Shown here: in pieces, positions 42,674 to 52,307 of the stretch
Position numbering within the stretch: position 1 is the stretch's first letter
How the letters are laid out: each line of letters begins with the position of its first letter
Source: Lachnospiraceae bacterium
GTDB lineage: Bacteria; Bacillota; Clostridia; Lachnospirales; Lachnospiraceae
Assembly: GCA_022793195.1 (NCBI GenBank)
Contig: JAAWCJ010000024.1
Location: 1-64,000, forward strand
Reading direction: 5' to 3'
DNA length: 64,000 nt
Notes under the pieces: generated by a model
What the model was told of the DNA's origin: nothing
Database searches by the model: none
Seen by the model: only the letters and a program-made list of their open reading frames with translations
Translations under genes and position numbers: made by a program

Positions 42674-43711
42674 TTAATCTTCAAATTTTTTTCTCATTTT
42701 TTCCAGCTCGTCCAACTGTCCCATATCCATCCAGTCATCTTCTTCCACTATATAGGTTCCAATACATTCCCCGTCTTTTATACACATATCTATGACATCC
42801 GTTATATGGATAAACGCCCGTTCCGGTATCTTGTTCAAGAACTCCGGTTCTATTATATAAAATCCGGTATTGGTCAGAAAAGAAAAATTCGGTTTTTCTC
42901 TTAATGCCTGCAGCCTGCCTTCTGAGTCGGCCTCAACCGTCCCATATGGGATTTCAATCTGCTTCTTTGCACATACCATGGTCAGAATGTTGCCTGCTTT
43001 CCGGTGATAAGACAATATTTCCCCGTAATCTGCATCGACCAGAATATCACAGTTTGTCATAAAAAAAGTGGAATCCATCCTCTGGAGAAGTTTTAATCCT
43101 CCCCCGGTACCGCCAAAAGTCTCCTCCTCTACAAAATCAATCTTTAAATCTGAATCCGTCTCTGAAAAATAAGCTTCTATAAACTTCTTTTTATAGTTTA
43201 CAATCATTGTAATATCACTACAGCCAAAATGCGAAAACTGTTCTATAATACGTTCTGTAATGGTCTTTTCCCCAATCGGTATCAATGGTTTAGGGAGGAT
43301 CTGCGTATATGGATACAGCCTTGTCCCCTTTCCTCCCGCCATAATGACCACAGGTACTTTCAGTGTTTGAAACTCCTGGACAGACTCTCCCGTGTCAAAA
43401 CATATTTTTTTTACCTCACCCGCCGGGTTGACCAGAGGAATCGCTGTAATTCCACATTCCCTCATGTATTTCTGGACATCGGTTTTCGTGTCGGCCGGTA
43501 AAAATTTTGGACAATAATTTGCCATACTTTTTACCGCCTGCCCCATATCCCCTCCCCGCAACATATAACGGCGGATGTCCCCGTCACTCACGACACCTTT
43601 CAGCTGTTCTTTTTCACATATGAACAAGATTCCTTTTCCATTGGCATCCAATTTTTGTATCATCTCGCCAACTGAAATATTCTCATTTATAAGATAAGCC
43701 TGTATGTTCAT
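42674..43711 (-). CDS. CBS-domain nucleotidyltransferase (PtmE-like)
   Basis: 345 residues from ATG 43711. Two CBS repeats (about 6-55 and 65-115) precede a nucleotidyltransferase domain that starts with IMAGGKGTRLYPYTQ near 123 and contains NCDILVDADYG. In Campylobacter, PtmE of this layout makes GDP-glucosamine, the first activated precursor of legionaminate, which is the basis for the call. The CBS part may respond to a nucleotide. It lies between legC and the nonulosonate synthase gene. Confidence 0.8.
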   Translation of the reverse strand: MNIQAYLINENISVGEMIQKLDANGKGILFICEKEQLKGVVSDGDIRRYMLRGGDMGQAVKSMANYCPKFLPADTKTDVQKYMRECGITAIPLVNPAGEVKKICFDTGESVQEFQTLKVPVVIMAGGKGTRLYPYTQILPKPLIPIGEKTITERIIEQFSHFGCSDITMIVNYKKKFIEAYFSETDSDLKIDFVEEETFGGTGGGLKLLQRMDSTFFMTNCDILVDADYGEILSYHRKAGNILTMVCAKKQIEIPYGTVEADSEGRLQALREKPNFSFLTNTGFYIIEPEFLNKIPERAFIHITDVIDMCIKDGECIGTYIVEEDDWMDMGQLDELEKMRKKFED

Positions 43712-43797
43712 CTCCTGTCCATCCTTTTCATCTCTCTGCCCAAACTGAAAATACATAACATCCGTCTTTTCTTCAAACAGCCACCGCTTCCGTATCT

Positions 43798-44976
43798 CTA
43801 TGCACCTGCAAGGCTCTCAAATACTTCCCGGACTTGTTCTGCCACGTACCGAATCTCTTCTTCCGTAATCTGAGTGCTGGAAGGGATATTCAAAATTCTA
43901 TCTGCATAATACTCTGCTTTCTCCAACTGATATGCCGCTGAATTCCGATATGGAATCTGTTCATTAATCAGCCCCCAGATCGCCCTGGTCTGCACCCCCC
44001 GCTTTTCCAGCGATTCTATAATCTCCCGCATGGTTGCAGTAATCCGGCTTCTGTTCACTTCCAAAGAATAAAACCACTGATTTGATATGGTCCCCTTCCT
44101 GAATGGAATCAATTTACAAAGTTCAAATTTTTCAAACAAAACTTTATATCTGTCATAATTGGCCTGTTTACGGCGTATAAACTCCGGAAGCTCTTCCATC
44201 TGTGCAACCCCCAGGGCGGCCTGGATATTAGTCATCCTGTAATTATAGCCAACTTCATTATGGATATAATAATGAGGGTCGTCCTTTGCCTGAGTGGAAA
44301 GATATCTCATATGGTCCACCGCTTCAGGCTTCCTTGCCGTTACTGCGCCTCCCCCCCCTGTTGTAATAATTTTATTACCGTTAAAGGAAAAAGCGCCAAA
44401 ATCACCGATAGTACCGGCATACCTGCCTGCCAACTCTCCTTCAGCATATTTAGAGCCAAGCGCTTCCGTTGCATCTTCAATGACTTTAATCCCATACTTT
44501 TCAGCAGTATCCATAATACTGGCCATATCTGCCAGATTCCCAAATACATGGACAACGACCAGCGCTTTTACCGGTTTCCCTTTATATAAAAGTGTCCCGC
44601 TGCAAAATTCACATTCATTCTCACAAAACTTCCGTAACTTGACAGGATCCATACAAAAGCTGTCGTCACAGTCAATAAAAACAGGTTCTGCAAATTGATA
44701 TTTTACAGGATTTACTGCTGCAATAAAAGTAAGCGGAGGTACAATCACAACGTCTCCAGGCACTACGCCGGCTTCTATTAAAGAAAGATGAATCGCCGCT
44801 GTCCCACTCTGGCAGGCCGCAACATTTTCCACATGAAGAAATTCTCCCATTTTCTGCTCAAATTTGGTAATATACGCTCCTCCGGTAGAAACCCATCCCT
44901 GCTCCAGAGCATCGTCCACATACTTTTTTTCATTTCCTTCAAAATTCGGAATTGATAAAGCTATATACTTACTCAT
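43798..44976 (-). CDS. legC: PLP-dependent sugar aminotransferase (LegC-like)
   Basis: 392 residues from ATG 44976, with AAGGAG 9 nt upstream; the longer frame is excluded. DegT/DnrJ/EryC1 family. PLP-site residues: SGTAAIHLSL near 57, IEDATEALGS near 165, and the internal-aldimine Lys in FSFNGNKIITTGGGG near 203. It transfers an amino group to C4 of the 4-keto sugar produced by the neighbouring dehydratase. Its close pairing with the dehydratase (25 bp) and the downstream ptmE-like and neuB genes support LegC. Confidence 0.86.
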   Translation of the reverse strand: MSKYIALSIPNFEGNEKKYVDDALEQGWVSTGGAYITKFEQKMGEFLHVENVAACQSGTAAIHLSLIEAGVVPGDVVIVPPLTFIAAVNPVKYQFAEPVFIDCDDSFCMDPVKLRKFCENECEFCSGTLLYKGKPVKALVVVHVFGNLADMASIMDTAEKYGIKVIEDATEALGSKYAEGELAGRYAGTIGDFGAFSFNGNKIITTGGGGAVTARKPEAVDHMRYLSTQAKDDPHYYIHNEVGYNYRMTNIQAALGVAQMEELPEFIRRKQANYDRYKVLFEKFELCKLIPFRKGTISNQWFYSLEVNRSRITATMREIIESLEKRGVQTRAIWGLINEQIPYRNSAAYQLEKAEYYADRILNIPSSTQITEEEIRYVAEQVREVFESLAGA

Positions 44977-45001
44977 AATCAACAACTCCTTCTCTTTTTC
45001 A

Positions 45002-46210
45002 CTACATTTTAGAATCCAGCGATTTGCCTTTTTCCATATGCTCAAAATTAGGCAGATAGGCTTTTATAATGTTTACAATATCTGTCTTGGAAACATCAGG
45101 GTTGTCAAGCGCAGTTTCCAAATCGCCAAAAAGCTTATTAAGCCTGGCAATGTCAGGAACAGGTTTATCTGTAATGATTCCGAGCGTCTGTAACCGCTCC
45201 ATATCCAGAGCTTCCTGGTCTGTGAAAAACTCTTCACTATCCTTTTCGCCCGACGTATTGGAGACAGAATAATAAACCGGATATAAGGTACTGCCTGTTT
45301 TAAGAGCCTCCGCTTGTTCAACAGCCTCTTCATCGGAAGAACATTTCAAAATTTCATATCCGTACTCATGGAGAAGTTTGGTCGCTATTTGATCAAAGGT
45401 CATCATCTGCGTCTCTTTTAATTTCGGAAAAAAAATCTCCCTGTTTTTCCCCAGCATACAGGCGAGCATACAAATTTGACCGCTTTCTTCCGGGGAAACA
45501 AAATAACGTTTCACATCGGAGGGCGCGCTTAATGGCTGCAATTTAGATATTCTGGATAAAAAACCGGCCGGCAGTGACCCATTAGAAAATGCCACATTGG
45601 CGAAACGCGCCGTTTTCACCGGGAACTGATCTGAATAGGCAAAAATAACGTCTTCCATTAACCGTTTACTGGCCCCCATGATATTCACCGGATTCGCCGC
45701 CTTATCCGTGGATACACAAAAATACTCTTCCGGCGGAAATTCTGCCAGTAAATCCAGCAGCCGTTTCGCATGAAGTATATTATTCTGCAGTAATGCCTCC
45801 ACTGAGTAAATATCTTTTTCCGATCGGACATGTTTATGGGCCGAAAAATTGGCGACAATGTCAAAACCCTTAAATCTTCTGAACATTTTCCTGAAAACAG
45901 GAGAATCATAATCCATGGGATACGGAATATATTGTTCCGGCACATACATTCCCCGGGTACTGCGAAGATCTCTCGTCAATTCAGCCAAGGCGTTTTCATT
46001 GATATCAACAACGACAAGCGATACCGGCTTAAATGGAAGAACAGCCTTAATAAAAGAAGAGCCGATGGAACCGGCGCCTCCAATTACCAGAACCCGTTTT
46101 CCCTCAATTTTCTTTATCAATGTTTTACGATTTGCTTCTATATCTGCCTGAAACATGCTGCTGTCCCGCTTTACAACATACTTATAAATAAAAGAATCTA
46201 AATCCAACAT
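45002..46210 (-). CDS. legB: Sugar-nucleotide 4,6-dehydratase (LegB/PseB-like)
   Basis: 402 residues from ATG 46210; the AGGAGG lies 13 nt before, a little far. Short CapD-like extended SDR with the Rossmann loop GGAGSIGSSF near residue 43, NFSAHKHVRSEKD near 120, the catalytic STDKAANPVNIMGASK block near 162-178, and a C-terminal extension of about 60 residues. It converts a UDP- or GDP-GlcNAc to a 4-keto-6-deoxy sugar. The start of the nonulosonate branch. Confidence 0.84.
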   Translation of the reverse strand: MLDLDSFIYKYVVKRDSSMFQADIEANRKTLIKKIEGKRVLVIGGAGSIGSSFIKAVLPFKPVSLVVVDINENALAELTRDLRSTRGMYVPEQYIPYPMDYDSPVFRKMFRRFKGFDIVANFSAHKHVRSEKDIYSVEALLQNNILHAKRLLDLLAEFPPEEYFCVSTDKAANPVNIMGASKRLMEDVIFAYSDQFPVKTARFANVAFSNGSLPAGFLSRISKLQPLSAPSDVKRYFVSPEESGQICMLACMLGKNREIFFPKLKETQMMTFDQIATKLLHEYGYEILKCSSDEEAVEQAEALKTGSTLYPVYYSVSNTSGEKDSEEFFTDQEALDMERLQTLGIITDKPVPDIARLNKLFGDLETALDNPDVSKTDIVNIIKAYLPNFEHMEKGKSLDSKM

Positions 46211-46259
46211 AATCGCTTTCCATCCTCCTGTCACCGGCAAAGTCCATAGCCTTAAAACT

Positions 46260-47702
46260 TTACTTTTTTATTTTATGTTTGAACTGGGATACTATTTTCA
46301 CCGCAAATTCATCACCGGCCACCAACAGCGCCCCGCCATATATGATCACGCCAACCGTAATTTCAACAATCGTACCAACAAGCGCGCTTTGTATTGGCAT
46401 CATTTTGACAAGCAGCACTGCGCCTGCCATGATCATTGTAAGTATACCATATTTCACTGCGGGATGTATAAACATCCGCAGATTAAAATATTGTTTTGAA
46501 TATAAATAAAAGACAAGTAAAATAACACATTCGGATAATACAGAGGCAGTCGCAGCGCCTACGGCGCCCATGTAAGGGATAAACAGTAAATTTAAAGCAA
46601 TATTAACTGCTGCGCCCACATAAACCCCTATGGTATGCTGCTTTTGGTGGCCTCCCACCGATAAATATAGATTTGAAATACATCCACTCAGGCCAATAAT
46701 AATAATCAGCACAGAAAAAATACGGAGCAGCGGGATACATTGCGTAAATTCTTTCCCCAGAAAGCAACTGACCAACTCCGGGGCAACGATACATAACCCT
46801 GCGCACATGGGCAATGTAATCATGAATACAACCGTCACCGCCTGAGACAGATTCTCTTTAATCTCTTTTTCTTCTTTTCTCTGATATAGTCCAGCCATTT
46901 TGGGCCGCAAAACCACGCCGATTGATAACACAAACTGCACAATAATCTGTTCAATTTTATGGGCCTGTTCATAATAACCGTTCTCATAGGCAGATGACGT
47001 AATGACACCGATCATTGTTTTATCAATCATCGTATAAATCGTACTGGCAATCCCCGGAATAAAAAATGCGATTGTCGGTTTTATATGCTGTCTGAAATGC
47101 ATTTTCTGCCACTGTGGACGCTGGATTCTCTGATGAACCCCTCTCCACATCACCACACTGCCCGCAAACGTGGAAAGAGACAACACCAGCGCGTAAATAA
47201 GAAGATCCTCCTTTTCTTTTACAAACAGAAAAATCCCTATAATTCCAGCCAGTTTGACGATGATGTTTCTCATGGAAACACTTTTAAAATCCTCAAAGCC
47301 AAAATACAGCCAGCTGATATCCAATACATTTGACAGCAGAAGGATACTTAGTACAACGTAAAGTTCTTTATATCGTACTGTATACCATATAAAAGCCCCA
47401 TATCCTGCCAGGCAAAACAGAAACACTGTTGTCCTCAATATAACAATCTCCCAAAAAATTTGGGAACACTCATTCAAATCATCATTATGTCTGGCAATTT
47501 TTATTTGTCCATAAGTGGAAAATCCCAGGTTCCCTATCAGTACAAAATACTGTACCATGGTATAGGCATAGCTGTAAGCTCCTACACCGTCAGGCTGCAA
47601 TACACGCGAAATATACGGGGTTGTAATCAGCGGCGTAAGCATCGTAAGAACCTGATATGCCACATGATAAATATAATTTGTTTTTACACTATTTTTCTGC
47701 AT
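46260..47702 (-). CDS. wzx: Wzx-type polysaccharide flippase
   Basis: 480 residues, 13-14 membrane helices, MOP/MATE-like superfamily. The N-terminal part with TPLITTPYISRVLQPDGVGAYSYA (seen in short as YISRVLQPDGVGAYS) is typical of Wzx proteins. It flips undecaprenyl-linked repeat units to the outside. With Wzy at 53996 and a Wzz-like protein at 61990 it completes the Wzx/Wzy assembly line. Confidence 0.93.
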   Translation of the reverse strand: MQKNSVKTNYIYHVAYQVLTMLTPLITTPYISRVLQPDGVGAYSYAYTMVQYFVLIGNLGFSTYGQIKIARHNDDLNECSQIFWEIVILRTTVFLFCLAGYGAFIWYTVRYKELYVVLSILLLSNVLDISWLYFGFEDFKSVSMRNIIVKLAGIIGIFLFVKEKEDLLIYALVLSLSTFAGSVVMWRGVHQRIQRPQWQKMHFRQHIKPTIAFFIPGIASTIYTMIDKTMIGVITSSAYENGYYEQAHKIEQIIVQFVLSIGVVLRPKMAGLYQRKEEKEIKENLSQAVTVVFMITLPMCAGLCIVAPELVSCFLGKEFTQCIPLLRIFSVLIIIIGLSGCISNLYLSVGGHQKQHTIGVYVGAAVNIALNLLFIPYMGAVGAATASVLSECVILLVFYLYSKQYFNLRMFIHPAVKYGILTMIMAGAVLLVKMMPIQSALVGTIVEITVGVIIYGGALLVAGDEFAVKIVSQFKHKIKK

Positions 47703-47725
47703 GGTTTGAAAACAGTCTCCTGCAT

Positions 47726-48904
47726 TTATGCCAAATTAGTAATATACTCGCCTATTTGTTCCCACAGGGACATCCCCTCCAATACTCCATCATAATCTTT
47801 TTTCATATACTCACAGATGTATTCTTTATTAATTTTTTGATTTAATGCCAGATATTCTGCAATTTCCGTATCCTCCATATGATCCATATTAAGGGGTATC
47901 GCTCCCAGCAGCTGTGAAATACAGTCTACTTTCTGAGAAAACACCTGCATGATATCGTCACTGGAAACCAGCAACACAGGCTTGTTGAACGCCGCCGTAT
48001 ATGCCAGAGAATTACTGAAATGATAAATTACAAATTCACAGTCTTTTACTAAACGGCAGGTCATATTCCTGTAAACTTTTCTGGACGGAAAACACTCCGG
48101 ATGAACATTGTAATTTGACCGTGGATGCGCCGCTATGACTGTCTCACATCCCATCTGTTCCTGAATCCTGTCAAACAATTTATTTAAATTCGTATAATAA
48201 GACTTTGCATCAATCAGCGCTCCTATGTCAATATTATCCGGATGATAGGGAAGGTACTGGTCAATCAGAACACAGTATTTACCAGGCACCACTCTGGGTA
48301 ATTCTAATGCCTCCCTACATTCTTCATAATTTGACGAGTGGAAATAAATAACAGGACATTTTTCCTCACATAACCTGCTTTCCTTATAGCAGCGAATCGC
48401 TCTTTCATTTTTCCCACATCCGATAATAAAATCTGCACCCTTGATTCCACAATACTTCCATGGTATTCTTCGACAGAGCCCGTGATAAATCCGCTTCCAG
48501 CTATATTGTTTCCATTGTCCTGTTTTTCCCACTGCAATATGGTCAGAGGGAGATATTTCCTGCATAAAATAGCAATAATGCAGTTTCCTTTTTGTAATCA
48601 TCCGAAAAACACGACGGTATTCCCAACGGTATCCCATGGAACAGATCAACAGTGTTTCGTCCACATCCAGACTTTTTAAGGATCGGAGAATTTCTTTCAT
48701 GGAATGGAACTGAATAAATCCACAGGATTCATAATCACAGAGATCTTCTTTAATGTTATGATAGGCCACCGGCAAAAGAACCGGTGACATATCCCAAATC
48801 GTGGCATCAAATCCCATTTTGCGCAAAACATCAATGCCATATCGATGATAATAACGAGATAAAATCGGAGTCTCCACCATAAAAACGATTTTTTTATATC
48901 CCAT
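47726..48904 (-). CDS. Unassigned GT-B-like protein, possible nonulosonate transferase
   Basis: 392 residues, no signal peptide or membrane helix. The layout resembles a GT-B enzyme: a first half ending near residue 165 and a second with CVLIDQYLPYHPDN, then AHPRSNYN near 260 and EFVIYHFSNSLAYTAAFNKPVLLV near 290-313 (in short FSNSLAYTAAFNKPV). A nucleotide-binding HPR and a final SNSLA-AxxxxKP segment occur in sialyltransferase-like and polysialyltransferase-like proteins. I cannot name a family. It sits between wzx and licD in a locus with no other candidate for the CMP-nonulosonate transferase, so this is a working guess. Confidence 0.5.
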   Translation of the reverse strand: MGYKKIVFMVETPILSRYYHRYGIDVLRKMGFDATIWDMSPVLLPVAYHNIKEDLCDYESCGFIQFHSMKEILRSLKSLDVDETLLICSMGYRWEYRRVFRMITKRKLHYCYFMQEISPSDHIAVGKTGQWKQYSWKRIYHGLCRRIPWKYCGIKGADFIIGCGKNERAIRCYKESRLCEEKCPVIYFHSSNYEECREALELPRVVPGKYCVLIDQYLPYHPDNIDIGALIDAKSYYTNLNKLFDRIQEQMGCETVIAAHPRSNYNVHPECFPSRKVYRNMTCRLVKDCEFVIYHFSNSLAYTAAFNKPVLLVSSDDIMQVFSQKVDCISQLLGAIPLNMDHMEDTEIAEYLALNQKINKEYICEYMKKDYDGVLEGMSLWEQIGEYITNLA

Positions 48905-48914
48905 TACATGCCCC

Positions 48915-49658
48915 CTACTTAATACGCCAGCCGGTCAACTCCTGTTTAAAGCCATGGAATTCATAGTTTTTCAGATCCTGCCACCGATAATCTTTCACAG
49001 GGACACGCCAGTCTTTTCCATAAAGTTCCACAATCCGTTTCTCCTCCTGGACCGGCACCAGGCATTTCACACCGTTTGCAAAAGCAGATTCTTTAAAATC
49101 AAGTGCATCAGTATAAAAAATATACAGGTTCATTCCACGGATTACCTGTTTCCCCATTGTCTGTTCCACTTTTGTCCCATCCGCCATGTCAAAACTATAA
49201 GTCCATACCTGTTTTTCATCTCTCTCATAGTATTCAATGTCAAATAAAATATCTTTATAACAGTATGTCTCCGTAATTACTTTACCATCCAGAGAAAATT
49301 CACGTACCAGCTGAACATGATGTTTTAAAACATTGTCTTTCAGTTTTTGATGAAAATCCTCATCACCCCTCCATGTGGAGAAGTCCAGGTCGTAATCATG
49401 TCCGAGGATCTTTCCTTCCCGGTAATAGCCTAAAAAAGTTCCCCAGTCTATCCAGATTTCTGCTCCCATTTCCTTTCTGACATGGTTCATCAACCGGATA
49501 ATCTCATATCCATATTTTTGTACCTGTGCCCTCCGCCCGTCCATATACCGCTGATTCATATGGTCTTTTACAGATTTCGCCACTTTGGTATCTTTCATTT
49601 TAACTAATACAGGATGCTTTTTTACAAAGTTACGGATTAATTCCATCATTGGCAACAT
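48915..49658 (-). CDS. licD: LicD-family phosphocholine transferase
   Basis: 247 residues. The LicD signature lies at residues 68-92: WIDWGTFLGYYREGKIL followed by HDYDLDF, whose Asp residues hold the metal. LicD enzymes move phosphocholine (or a related phosphate ester) from CDP-choline to a sugar hydroxyl. Together with the BCCT, the LicC-LicA fusion and LicC it makes a full decoration route. It overlaps the RmlC-like gene by 29 bp and has GGAG 7 nt before the ATG. Confidence 0.88.
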   Translation of the reverse strand: MLPMMELIRNFVKKHPVLVKMKDTKVAKSVKDHMNQRYMDGRRAQVQKYGYEIIRLMNHVRKEMGAEIWIDWGTFLGYYREGKILGHDYDLDFSTWRGDEDFHQKLKDNVLKHHVQLVREFSLDGKVITETYCYKDILFDIEYYERDEKQVWTYSFDMADGTKVEQTMGKQVIRGMNLYIFYTDALDFKESAFANGVKCLVPVQEEKRIVELYGKDWRVPVKDYRWQDLKNYEFHGFKQELTGWRIK

Positions 49659-50232
49659 AATCTATCTCCATCTGTTTTTTATAATCCTGAAAACTCATCA
49701 GCGCCTTATCTTTTTCACTGATAATCAAGTTTTCTTCTCCTCCGATCAGTTCCATGGGCCAGTCTATCGCTATATCCACATCATTATACATAATGCCGGA
49801 ATCGCCTTCTCCATAAAATCCTTCCGCGCATTTGTAGCTCACAATGGAATCTTCAACCACCAGATAGCCGTGTCCGAAATATTTTGGTATCAGCAGCGTA
49901 TTGGTATTTTCGCCTGTCAGATGAAACCCCCTCCATTTGCCGTATGTAGGAGAATCCGGGCGCAGGTCAGCAATCACATCATAGACATGTCCGCTGATGC
50001 AGCGCACCAGTTTCGGCTGCTGCTTCACCAGCTGGAAATGAAGTGCCCTGATCACCCCCCGTTTGGAAAGTGTATAAAATACTTCTTTTAAATCGTAATC
50101 AATCCCATTGGCCCGGAATAAGTCTGTATTGTAATCCTTGATCAGGCCTCCGCGCTCATCCGTTGCATAAAAAGGCTTAATAAGATACGCCCCTTTCAAA
50201 TCAAGTTCCTGGAATTCAAACTTCTGAACCAT
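49630..50232 (-). CDS. RmlC-like sugar-nucleotide 3,5-epimerase
   Basis: About 200 residues from ATG 50232 with AAAGGA and GGAGG upstream. Cupin of the dTDP-4-dehydrorhamnose 3,5-epimerase family: RGGLIKDYN near 25, RALHFQ near 56 with the catalytic His, and FGHGYLV near 118 where RmlC has the AHGFLV loop. Because the neighbours make CDP-4-keto-6-deoxyglucose and there are no rmlA, B or D genes here, its substrate is probably the CDP sugar, giving a 6-deoxy-L-hexose after reduction. Confidence 0.83.
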   Translation of the reverse strand: MVQKFEFQELDLKGAYLIKPFYATDERGGLIKDYNTDLFRANGIDYDLKEVFYTLSKRGVIRALHFQLVKQQPKLVRCISGHVYDVIADLRPDSPTYGKWRGFHLTGENTNTLLIPKYFGHGYLVVEDSIVSYKCAEGFYGEGDSGIMYNDVDIAIDWPMELIGGEENLIISEKDKALMSFQDYKKQMEIDYVANDGINP

Positions 50233-50279
50233 ATCCTCCGATCCTTTCTTTCCAAAATCTGTCCTACAGGCTTTTTTCC

Positions 50280-51218
50280 TCAAAGCTGTCCTTCTTCTGC
50301 TGCCCTCTGAAGCTTATCTGCTTCAAAAGCGGCACGAATCCCCTGGGCAAAGGTATATCTGGCCCGGAAGGAAGTTTCTTTCTTCAGGTCTGCAATATCA
50401 AACCATTCTTCCTTAAACTCAAGCCCGTCATCCGGCCTTTTTCCTATCCCCATCTCACAGTCAATTCCCAATATGGCGGGAATCTGCGTCAGATATTCTT
50501 TTAACGGCATAACCTCCCCGGAGCCTAAAAAATAACAATTTCCCATAAGTTCCGCTTCTTCAAGACAGCAGATTGCGTGAATCAAATCGTCGATGTAGAT
50601 AAAATTATATGGCTGCCGTCCTGTGCCAAACTGCGGGATATTTCCCTCCGCAAGTTCTTTGAAGGTATAGCTGATCAGATTCCCCGAAGTATTCCCCGGC
50701 CCATATATATTGGAAAACCGCATCCACACCAGTTTCAAATCATCTCCCCTGGAAACAACATCCAGCAAGTCATAAGTCATCCGTTTTGCCAACGCATAGA
50801 TCATATTCTGAGAAACCGTTTTCAATTTATGAATCTGATCCGTTACGTGTTCTGAAATCGTTCCCGCACATAAAAACTTCTCACATTTTAACTTTTTGGC
50901 AACGTCAAATGCTTTCATTGTATAAACGACGTTATTCATCTGCAGTTCATAATCTGCCCGGGCGGCTCCGGTAGAACCCTCCCATGCCAGATGAAAAAAT
51001 GACTTAATCTTTTCTTCCTTTAAAATCGAATACAGGTTCTCTATGTCCTTCAGCTCACAAAACAATATTTTTACATTATGAAGATGCCGGAATACAGATG
51101 TCTCCGAACGCTCTCCCCGCACCACCGCATAGACAACATTTTCTTTGTTTTCCGCCAACTTCAAAACCAGGTTTCTACCCACGAAACCACTTGCACCTGT
51201 TACAATATACTGCGGCAT
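50280..51218 (-). CDS. NAD-dependent epimerase/reductase (CDP-4-keto-6-deoxysugar reductase candidate)
   Basis: 312 residues from ATG 51218 with GAGGTG upstream. Extended SDR: VTGASGFVGRN near residues 5-15, CAGTISEHV near 120 and the YALAK catalytic pair near 142-146. It lies between rfbG and the RmlC-like epimerase gene, so it probably reduces the 4-keto group of the CDP sugar, as AscF/RfbJ-type and AltB-type enzymes do. The configuration made cannot be told. Confidence 0.8.
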   Translation of the reverse strand: MPQYIVTGASGFVGRNLVLKLAENKENVVYAVVRGERSETSVFRHLHNVKILFCELKDIENLYSILKEEKIKSFFHLAWEGSTGAARADYELQMNNVVYTMKAFDVAKKLKCEKFLCAGTISEHVTDQIHKLKTVSQNMIYALAKRMTYDLLDVVSRGDDLKLVWMRFSNIYGPGNTSGNLISYTFKELAEGNIPQFGTGRQPYNFIYIDDLIHAICCLEEAELMGNCYFLGSGEVMPLKEYLTQIPAILGIDCEMGIGKRPDDGLEFKEEWFDIADLKKETSFRARYTFAQGIRAAFEADKLQRAAEEGQL

Positions 51219-51251
51219 AATTGACACCTCATTCGTTTTCCACTAATATTT

Positions 51252-52307
51252 TTAATTGCCTAGAAACGTCTCTATCTCCTGATCCATACATGCCCGGATA
51301 TCATTACCGGCAATCCAGCATTTGCTCCATTCCACCACCATCTCAATGGCAGTGTCCAGATTCCACCGGGGCTTCCATCCAAATTTTTCTTTTACCCTGG
51401 AACAATCCAGTTTAAGGAAACCTGCCTCATGGGGGCCGCCATCGGACCTGTCAATCCATTTCAGCCCTTCTCCCCACTTGTCAACAAACAAATTAACCAG
51501 CGCCCCTGTCTGGAAACAGTCCACGTCATCCGGTCCCACATTATAAGAACCGGCATACCCGCCGTCTTCATACTGCATGCCGGCAATCATTAAATAGACG
51601 TACAAGGGTTCCAAAACATGCTGGTAAGGGCGGGTTGAAAAAGGATTCCTCACTATAATATCCTCATGTCTCATGGCAGCGCGGACGCAGTCGGGAATAA
51701 TACGGTCATTTGAAAAATCACCGCCTCCGATCACATTACCGGCCCGGGCAGTGGAAACCGCTATGGAACCATCCTGAAAGAAACTTCTTTTATAAGAACC
51801 TGTCACCAATTCTGAACAGGATTTGGAATTGGAATAAGGATCATAACCGTCCAGCTCCTCATTTTCCCTGTATCCCCATGCCCATTCTCTGTTGAGGTAT
51901 ACTTTATCCGTAGTGACATTCAAAAAAGATTTCACAGAAGAACTGTTTCGGAGACACTCCAGAATATTGACCGTACCCATGACATTGGTTTCATAAGTAT
52001 AGGCCGGCTCTTTATAACTGTCCCGGACAATGGGCTGGGCCGCCAGATGAAACACAATCTCAGGCCGGGCCTCTGAAAAAGCCTTCTTAAGGGCCTGATA
52101 ATCCCGGATATCACCAATGACCGAATGAATATCCTGCTCAATCCCTGCGATCTCAAAAAGAGACGGGCTTGTGGGAGGTTTCAGGGAATATCCCGTCACC
52201 TCAGCTCCTGCTCTGGCTAACATTTTACAAAGCCAGGAACCTTTAAACCCGGTATGTCCTGTTATAAATACCTTTTTCCCTTTATAAAAACTCAAATCAA
52301 AAGACAT
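51252..52307 (-). CDS. rfbG: CDP-glucose 4,6-dehydratase
   Basis: 351 residues from ATG 52307, which overlaps the previous stop (TAATG). Extended SDR with VFITGHTGFKGSWLCKML near residues 11-28, QPIVRDSY near 90, TTDKVYLN near 122 and the YSNSK catalytic motif near 148. The HTGFKGSW signature and the company of rfbF identify the CDP-glucose enzyme rather than RmlB. It makes CDP-4-keto-6-deoxyglucose. Confidence 0.92.
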   Translation of the reverse strand: MSFDLSFYKGKKVFITGHTGFKGSWLCKMLARAGAEVTGYSLKPPTSPSLFEIAGIEQDIHSVIGDIRDYQALKKAFSEARPEIVFHLAAQPIVRDSYKEPAYTYETNVMGTVNILECLRNSSSVKSFLNVTTDKVYLNREWAWGYRENEELDGYDPYSNSKSCSELVTGSYKRSFFQDGSIAVSTARAGNVIGGGDFSNDRIIPDCVRAAMRHEDIIVRNPFSTRPYQHVLEPLYVYLMIAGMQYEDGGYAGSYNVGPDDVDCFQTGALVNLFVDKWGEGLKWIDRSDGGPHEAGFLKLDCSRVKEKFGWKPRWNLDTAIEMVVEWSKCWIAGNDIRACMDQEIETFLGN

